Assembly: GCA_019636275.1 (NCBI GenBank)
Contig: JAHBXY010000063.1
Location: 1-48,169 of the forward strand
Direction: 5' to 3'
Source: Planctomycetota bacterium
Lineage (GTDB): Bacteria; Planctomycetota; J058
DNA length: 48,169 bases
Below, one piece after another: positions 43,759-48,169 of the stretch. Under the pieces are notes generated by a model. The model worked only from the letters and a program-made list of their open reading frames with translations. It made no database searches and was not told the origin of the DNA. Each line of letters starts with the position of its first letter. Within the stretch, counting starts at the first letter, position 1. Position numbers and translations under genes: made by a program.

Positions 43759-46028
43759 CGCGGACCATCGTCGCGCAGGGCGGCCGCGAGGTCCAGGTCG
43801 ATCGTCGTCGTCTCGCCCGCGCGCACGACGACCTCGAGCGGCGCGAGCGGCCAGACCCGCTCGCCGCGCCGCGCCTCGACCTCCAGGCGCACGGGGCCGG
43901 CGCCCACGCCCACGAGCCGCAGCGGCAGGTCGACGACGCTCGGCGGCGAGAAGGTCTCCTCCAGCCTGAGCCCGAGCGCCGGGTCGCGGTAGGCGAGCCG
44001 GAGCGTCGGCGCGGGCCCCTGCGGCCAGCGCACGGCGAGCGCCACCGCGCCGCCGCCGGGCTCTAGGGGGACGTTCACCGCGACGAACTCGCCCGGCGGC
44101 GCGTCGAACCAGCGCAGGGCGGGCGCGAACCCGGGCGCGCGGACGACCACGCCCAGCCGGCCCGAGGCCGTGACCGTGACGAGGAACGCGTCGTCGGCAT
44201 CGCGGGCGCGCCGCGCGACCCTGCCGACGACGAGACCCCCCGCGTCGACGATCGTGACCACCGCCGACCCCGCGCCGGCGACCTCGTCGACCCTGACCAC
44301 GACCTCGTGCAGCGGCAGGAGCCGCAGCGTGACGGGCTCCCCGCCGGCCACGACGTCCCGCGCGAGGACGTCGCCCCCGTGCCAGGCGGTGCGCACGAGG
44401 AACGTCCGGCCCGCGGGGACCCCCACGATCGAGAAGGCGCCCGCGTCGTTCGTGAGCGCGGTGTGGCGGACGACCGCAGGCCCGGGCTCGTCCGGGGCGT
44501 CTCCTCCGTCGGCCGTCGCCACCACGAGGACCTTGGCGGCCGGCTCGCCCCCGGCGCGCACGACGCGGCCGCGCAGGGGCGGGCCGACCTCCTCCAGGCG
44601 GAGCACGAGGGCCTCGACCGGCGGCGTGACCGCGACCCGCGTCGTCGCGAACCCGTCGCGCGAGGCCTCGAGCACGATCGAGCGCGCGGGCACGTCCTCG
44701 AGGACGAACCGCCCCTGCGCGTCCGTGCCGCTGGCCTGCTCGGGCTGCGGCCCCTCCTCGAACACCCGGACCTCCGCGCCCGCCAGCGGCTGCCCCGCCG
44801 GGTCCACGACCCGGCCGACCTGCGTCACGAGGGGCGCGAGGGTCACCTCGAGCGGCGGGCCGTCGGCGACGACGAGCACCCGCCGGAGCCTCGTGCGGGC
44901 GTGATCGGGGTGCTGGATCAACAGCGCGACGACCCCGGCGTGAGGACCGGCCCCCTCCCCGGCGGCGTCGCCGCCGCCCGGCGGGAGGTCGTCCAGGACG
45001 AAGCGCCCCTCGGCGTCGCAGGTGACGCGCCAGGAACGGTTGGCGCGGGACCTCCCCCCCGTCGCGGCGTCCGGGAGCCGCGACCAGGCCGTGACGCCGG
45101 CCCGCACGGGCCGACCGTCGGGGTCGCGCACCCGCCCCTCGAGGCGCAGCGGCCGGCGCAGGCCGACCCGCACGCGCGCGCGCGCGTCCATGAGCGACGC
45201 CGCCGCCGCGTAGCCCGGCGCCTCGAACGTGGCCGCCGGGGGAGCTCCGGAGTATGTGCGCGGCGCGACGAGCCGGAGCGCCCCGTCCGTCCCGGCCGTG
45301 CCCACGATCCGCCGCTGGTACGGCTCCTGGAGCTCGACCGTGGCGGTCGCGCCTGGCAACGGGACACCCGTCAGGGCGTCGACGACCTGCGCCTCGAGCA
45401 CCCAGGGCGCCTCGAAGCGCAGGAGCAGCGCGCCGCCGGGGCGCACCGTGATGCGTCGCGGGGTCGCGTCCGCGCCCGCCCCGTCGGACCCGACGACGCG
45501 GAGGGTGGGCCGAGGGTAGGTGCGGGAGCCCAGCCGCGGCGGCGGGGCCGCCACGGCGCGAGCCAGGGCCGCCGGGGCGGAGAACGACGTCATGTCGCAC
45601 ACCACCTGCTCGGCGTCGGGAAGCCCCGGCGCCTCGACGGTCCACTCGCCCGGCGGCAGGGACGCCTCGAACGCGCCGAGCCGGCCGGTGGCGACCTCGA
45701 CCCGGTCCGCGTCCGAGGTGAAGCGCAGCGTCGCGTCGACGAGGGGGTCGAGGTCGAGGAGCGCCACGCCGGACACGAGCACCGCGTCGCTGTCGACCGC
45801 GGCCGCCTCGCCCTCCGTCGGCGGCCGCGGCGTCGCCGCCGGGTCCTCCAGCGCCGCCGTCGACGGCGCGAGGTCGACGACGACCGGCCCGGGGCCGCCG
45901 TGCGCGTGGGTCGTCCTCGCCGGCGCCGGGCCGTCCTGGTCGCCCCCCAGGAGGACGAACGCCAGCCCGCCCGCGGCCAGCGCCGCGAGCGCCGCCGCCG
46001 CCAGGCCCCGCCGTCGCGCCGCGCTCAC
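43755..46028 (-). CDS. Carboxypeptidase-regulatory-like repeat protein
   Basis: A 757-residue exported or anchored protein. The N-terminal helix (RGLAAAALAALAAGGLAFVLLGG) is a signal anchor, with a low-complexity stretch to about 90. It then contains several CarboxypepD_reg-type beta-sandwich modules, recognisable by LEGRVRDPDGRPVRAG, GRVVDPAGQPLAGAEVRVFEEG, GRFVLEDVPAR and FSIVGVPAGRTF. These domains are adhesive or structural and lie outside the cytoplasm. The GTG at 46028 follows a TAGCCT box by 7 bases. Its neighbour at 46061 is a close paralog in the same order. Confidence 0.82.
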   Translation of the reverse strand: MSAARRRGLAAAALAALAAGGLAFVLLGGDQDGPAPARTTHAHGGPGPVVVDLAPSTAALEDPAATPRPPTEGEAAAVDSDAVLVSGVALLDLDPLVDATLRFTSDADRVEVATGRLGAFEASLPPGEWTVEAPGLPDAEQVVCDMTSFSAPAALARAVAAPPPRLGSRTYPRPTLRVVGSDGAGADATPRRITVRPGGALLLRFEAPWVLEAQVVDALTGVPLPGATATVELQEPYQRRIVGTAGTDGALRLVAPRTYSGAPPAATFEAPGYAAAASLMDARARVRVGLRRPLRLEGRVRDPDGRPVRAGVTAWSRLPDAATGGRSRANRSWRVTCDAEGRFVLDDLPPGGGDAAGEGAGPHAGVVALLIQHPDHARTRLRRVLVVADGPPLEVTLAPLVTQVGRVVDPAGQPLAGAEVRVFEEGPQPEQASGTDAQGRFVLEDVPARSIVLEASRDGFATTRVAVTPPVEALVLRLEEVGPPLRGRVVRAGGEPAAKVLVVATADGGDAPDEPGPAVVRHTALTNDAGAFSIVGVPAGRTFLVRTAWHGGDVLARDVVAGGEPVTLRLLPLHEVVVRVDEVAGAGSAVVTIVDAGGLVVGRVARRARDADDAFLVTVTASGRLGVVVRAPGFAPALRWFDAPPGEFVAVNVPLEPGGGAVALAVRWPQGPAPTLRLAYRDPALGLRLEETFSPPSVVDLPLRLVGVGAGPVRLEVEARRGERVWPLAPLEVVVRAGETTTIDLDLAAALRDDGPR

Positions 46029-46035
46029 ACGGGTC

Positions 46036-46041
46036 AGGCTA
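46036..46041 (-). promoter_or_regulatory. -10 box (TAGCCT) for the gene at 43755
   Basis: On the minus strand TAGCCT lies 7 bases before the GTG at 46028. It fits in the 32-base gap after the upstream paralog's stop, suggesting independent transcription. Confidence 0.35.
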
Positions 46042-46060
46042 CTCCGCGGCGCGTCACCCG

Positions 46061-48169
46061 TCAGCGAGGCGGAGCGGCGCGCAGGGCGGCCTCGAGGTCG
46101 AGGTCGACCGTCGTCGTCTCGCCCGCGCGCACGACGACGTCCACGGGCGCGAGCGACCAGGTCCGCTCGCCGAACCGCGCCTTGACCTCGAGGCGCACGG
46201 ACCCCGCGCCCACCCCCTCCAGGCGCAGCGGCAGGTCGGCGACGCTGGGCGGCCAGAAGCCCTGCTCCAGGCGCAGCCCGAGCGCCGCGTCGCGGTAGGC
46301 GACCCGGAGCGTCGGCGCGGCGCCCTGGGGCCAGCGGACCGCGAGGGCCACCGCCCCGCCGCCGGGCTCGAGTGGCACCATCATCGCGACCGTCTCTCCA
46401 GGGGGCGCGTCGAACCAGCGCAGGGCGGGCGTGAACCCGGGCGCGCGGACGACCAGCGCCAGGCGGCCCGTGGCAGGGAGGGTCGTGGTGGCGAGGAGGA
46501 AGCCGCCCCGCCGATGCGCAAGGTCGTCGATGACGAGGCGGCCGTCGCCGTCGAGCACGGTGACCCTGGCCGACGGGCAGCCGTCGGGAGCCTCGACCTG
46601 GACGACCAGGTCTTGCTCCGGCGGAAGGCGTAGCGTGACGGTCGCCCCGCCGGCGACGCCGTTCATCACGGCCTCGTCGTGACGGCGCCCCGAGCCGCGC
46701 AGGGCGAACGTGTGGCCCGCAGGGAGATCGTCGAGCGCGAACCCACCGTCGTGGTCGGTCCGGGTGGAGTGCCAGACGGTCGTGCGGTCGTACGCGGCCG
46801 CCGGCGCCCGCTCGACCTCCTTCTCCGCGGTGATCCACACGCCGCTGACGCGCTCGCCCCGGGCGTCCAGGACGTGGCCGCGGATCGGCGGCCCGAGTCG
46901 CTCCAGGCGAATCTCCAGGGACTCGGCCGGCGGGGAGATCGCGACCCGCGCGCGCGCGAACCCGGCGCGTGAGACCTCGATCAGCACGGGGACCGTGGGC
47001 ACGCTCTCGAGCGCGAAGGCGCCGTCGGGGCCCGTGCCCGCATCGGAGTCACGCGCCGAGTAACGCCCGTCCACCGCGCCCTCCAGCCGGACGGTCGCGT
47101 GCTCCAGCGCTCGACCGTCGGGGCCCGCGACCCTACCGGCCAGCCGACCGAGTCGGGGGAGGACCACGTCGAGCACGTCTCCTCCCGGAACGACGACCAT
47201 GCCGCGGAGCCGCACCGTGGCGTGGTCGGCGCACGCGATCTCCAGGTCGACGGCCGCCGCGTGGGGGCCAGCCCCCAGCTCATCGGCCCCGGGGGCGCCG
47301 CCCGGCGGGATCCCCTCGAGCACGAAGCGCCCCTCCCCGTCGCAGGTGCTCGAGACCTCGCGGCTGGCGCGGGCCGTCGCGCCGCTCCGGAGCTCGGGCG
47401 GGCTCACCGTGGCCCTGACGATGGCCCGCAGCGGCCGTCCCATGGCGTCCCGCACGCGGCCCTCGAGGCGCAGCGGACGGCGGAGGCCGACGCGCTGGCG
47501 CGTTGGCTCACCCAGGGTGGCGACGGCCGGCGCGTATCCCGGGGCCTCGAACGTGACCTCGGGCGGGACGCCGGCCAGGACCCGGGGGGCCACCAGGCGC
47601 AGCGCCCCGTCCGGCCCGGCGCGAGCGGCGGCCGGCTCCCGGTCCGGGGACACGAACTCCTCCCGGGCCGTGGCCCCGGGCAGGGCCACGCCCGTCGCGC
47701 CGTCGACGACCGTGGCATCGAGCACCCAGGGCGGCTCCAGGCGGAGGAGCAGCGCCCTGCCCGGGCCGAAGTTCGCCGGCCGCTCGGGGTCGACCTCGTC
47801 ACGGTCGCCGACCACCCGGAGGGTCGGTCGCGGGCGGGCCCGGCGGAACGGTCGCCGGGGTATGGCGTCCGCGACGGCCCGCGCCAGGGCGCCGAGGTCG
47901 TCGAGGACGGTGACCATGCACACCACCTGCTCGGCATCGGGCAGCCCCGGCGCGTCGACCGTCCACTCGCCCGGCGGCAGGCCGGCCCCGAACACGCCGC
48001 CCCGCCCCGTGACGACCTCCACCCGCCGCGCGCCCGAGGTGAAGCGCAGCGCCGCGCCGACGAGCGGCTCGAGGTCGAGGAGCGCCGCGCCGACCACGGT
48101 CACCGCGTCGCTGTCGACCGCCGCCGCCTCGCCCTCCGTCGGCGGCGCATGGGCGGCGCCCTCGCCGGC
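46061..48169 (-). CDS. Carboxypeptidase-regulatory-like repeat protein, partial
   Basis: At least 702 residues; the N-terminus is beyond the window, where the frame is still open. It is colinear with the gene at 43755: both contain PPTEGEAAAVDSDAV, PGLPDAEQVVC, RPTLRVVG, GLRRPLRLEGRVRD, PAGHTFALR-type modules and an almost shared ending (WFDAPPGE, PLEPGGGAVALAVRWPQG, VVVRAGETTT). It has the same beta-sandwich domain string. The two genes therefore arose by tandem duplication. Placement next to a methyltransferase suggests no specific pathway. Confidence 0.82.
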   Translation of the reverse strand, partial: AGEGAAHAPPTEGEAAAVDSDAVTVVGAALLDLEPLVGAALRFTSGARRVEVVTGRGGVFGAGLPPGEWTVDAPGLPDAEQVVCMVTVLDDLGALARAVADAIPRRPFRRARPRPTLRVVGDRDEVDPERPANFGPGRALLLRLEPPWVLDATVVDGATGVALPGATAREEFVSPDREPAAARAGPDGALRLVAPRVLAGVPPEVTFEAPGYAPAVATLGEPTRQRVGLRRPLRLEGRVRDAMGRPLRAIVRATVSPPELRSGATARASREVSSTCDGEGRFVLEGIPPGGAPGADELGAGPHAAAVDLEIACADHATVRLRGMVVVPGGDVLDVVLPRLGRLAGRVAGPDGRALEHATVRLEGAVDGRYSARDSDAGTGPDGAFALESVPTVPVLIEVSRAGFARARVAISPPAESLEIRLERLGPPIRGHVLDARGERVSGVWITAEKEVERAPAAAYDRTTVWHSTRTDHDGGFALDDLPAGHTFALRGSGRRHDEAVMNGVAGGATVTLRLPPEQDLVVQVEAPDGCPSARVTVLDGDGRLVIDDLAHRRGGFLLATTTLPATGRLALVVRAPGFTPALRWFDAPPGETVAMMVPLEPGGGAVALAVRWPQGAAPTLRVAYRDAALGLRLEQGFWPPSVADLPLRLEGVGAGSVRLEVKARFGERTWSLAPVDVVVRAGETTTVDLDLEAALRAAPPR

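Overview
The window comes from a very GC-rich bacterial chromosome. Genes on both strands are densely packed, often overlap by 1-4 bases, and frequently start with GTG. The content suggests Planctomycetota or a neighbouring lineage such as Myxococcota: a very long GreA fusion (a form I associate with Chlamydiae and relatives), DUF4058, FHA/DUF4388 proteins, GAF-sigma54 activators, many lipoproteins and carboxypeptidase-regulatory-domain proteins. The phylum is an inference. There are no phage, plasmid or secretion-system genes; the one strong accessory signal is at 38.2-42.2 kb.

Layout. 0.1-0.9 kb: membrane-anchored C39-like cysteine peptidase. 1.1-4.45 kb (minus): a YtrA-type GntR repressor, ABC ATPase and membrane/propeller protein operon with two matching 22-bp palindromic operators upstream. 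4.6-9.2 kb (plus): lipoprotein, sigma54 activator with a degenerate receiver, DUF4126 membrane protein, and two overlapping small lipoproteins. 9.25-10.55 kb (minus): an archaeal-type Pus10 tRNA pseudouridine synthase followed by the initiator tRNA with its own promoter. 10.7-15.4 kb (plus): HEAT-like protein, an extremely acidic small ORF overlapping a molybdopterin-binding-domain (CinA-type) gene, and a 778-residue GreA fusion. 15.5-20.7 kb (minus): TldD, TldE, SppA and DUF3592. 21-26 kb: coiled-coil membrane protein, GNAT, lipoprotein, AtoE-type fatty-acid transporter and a GAF-sigma54 activator, bracketed by inverted copies of a 91-bp palindromic element.

26.3-33.5 kb: HflX (minus), two zinc-ribbon/FHA proteins (plus, the first frameshifted), an arrestin-like membrane protein and HisS (minus). 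33.6-38.2 kb: an inverted hexanucleotide microsatellite, a decayed membrane gene, YceI and an MMPL transporter. 38.25-42.15 kb: a zinc-finger membrane-protein gene, then a DUF222 HNH endonuclease gene flanked by two oppositely oriented 70-bp minisatellite arrays, then a second copy of the 3' end of the zinc-finger gene. This looks like an HNH-bearing insertion or duplication unit and is the best candidate for an undescribed system here. 42.2-48.2 kb: DUF4058, a methyltransferase and two tandem carboxypeptidase-regulatory-like proteins, the last cut by the window edge.

A recurring signal is a TANNNT box 6-8 nt upstream of start codons, which suggests that many of these genes are transcribed leaderless. 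It also helped choose several starts. All statements are from reading the sequence; no database searches or alignments were run.
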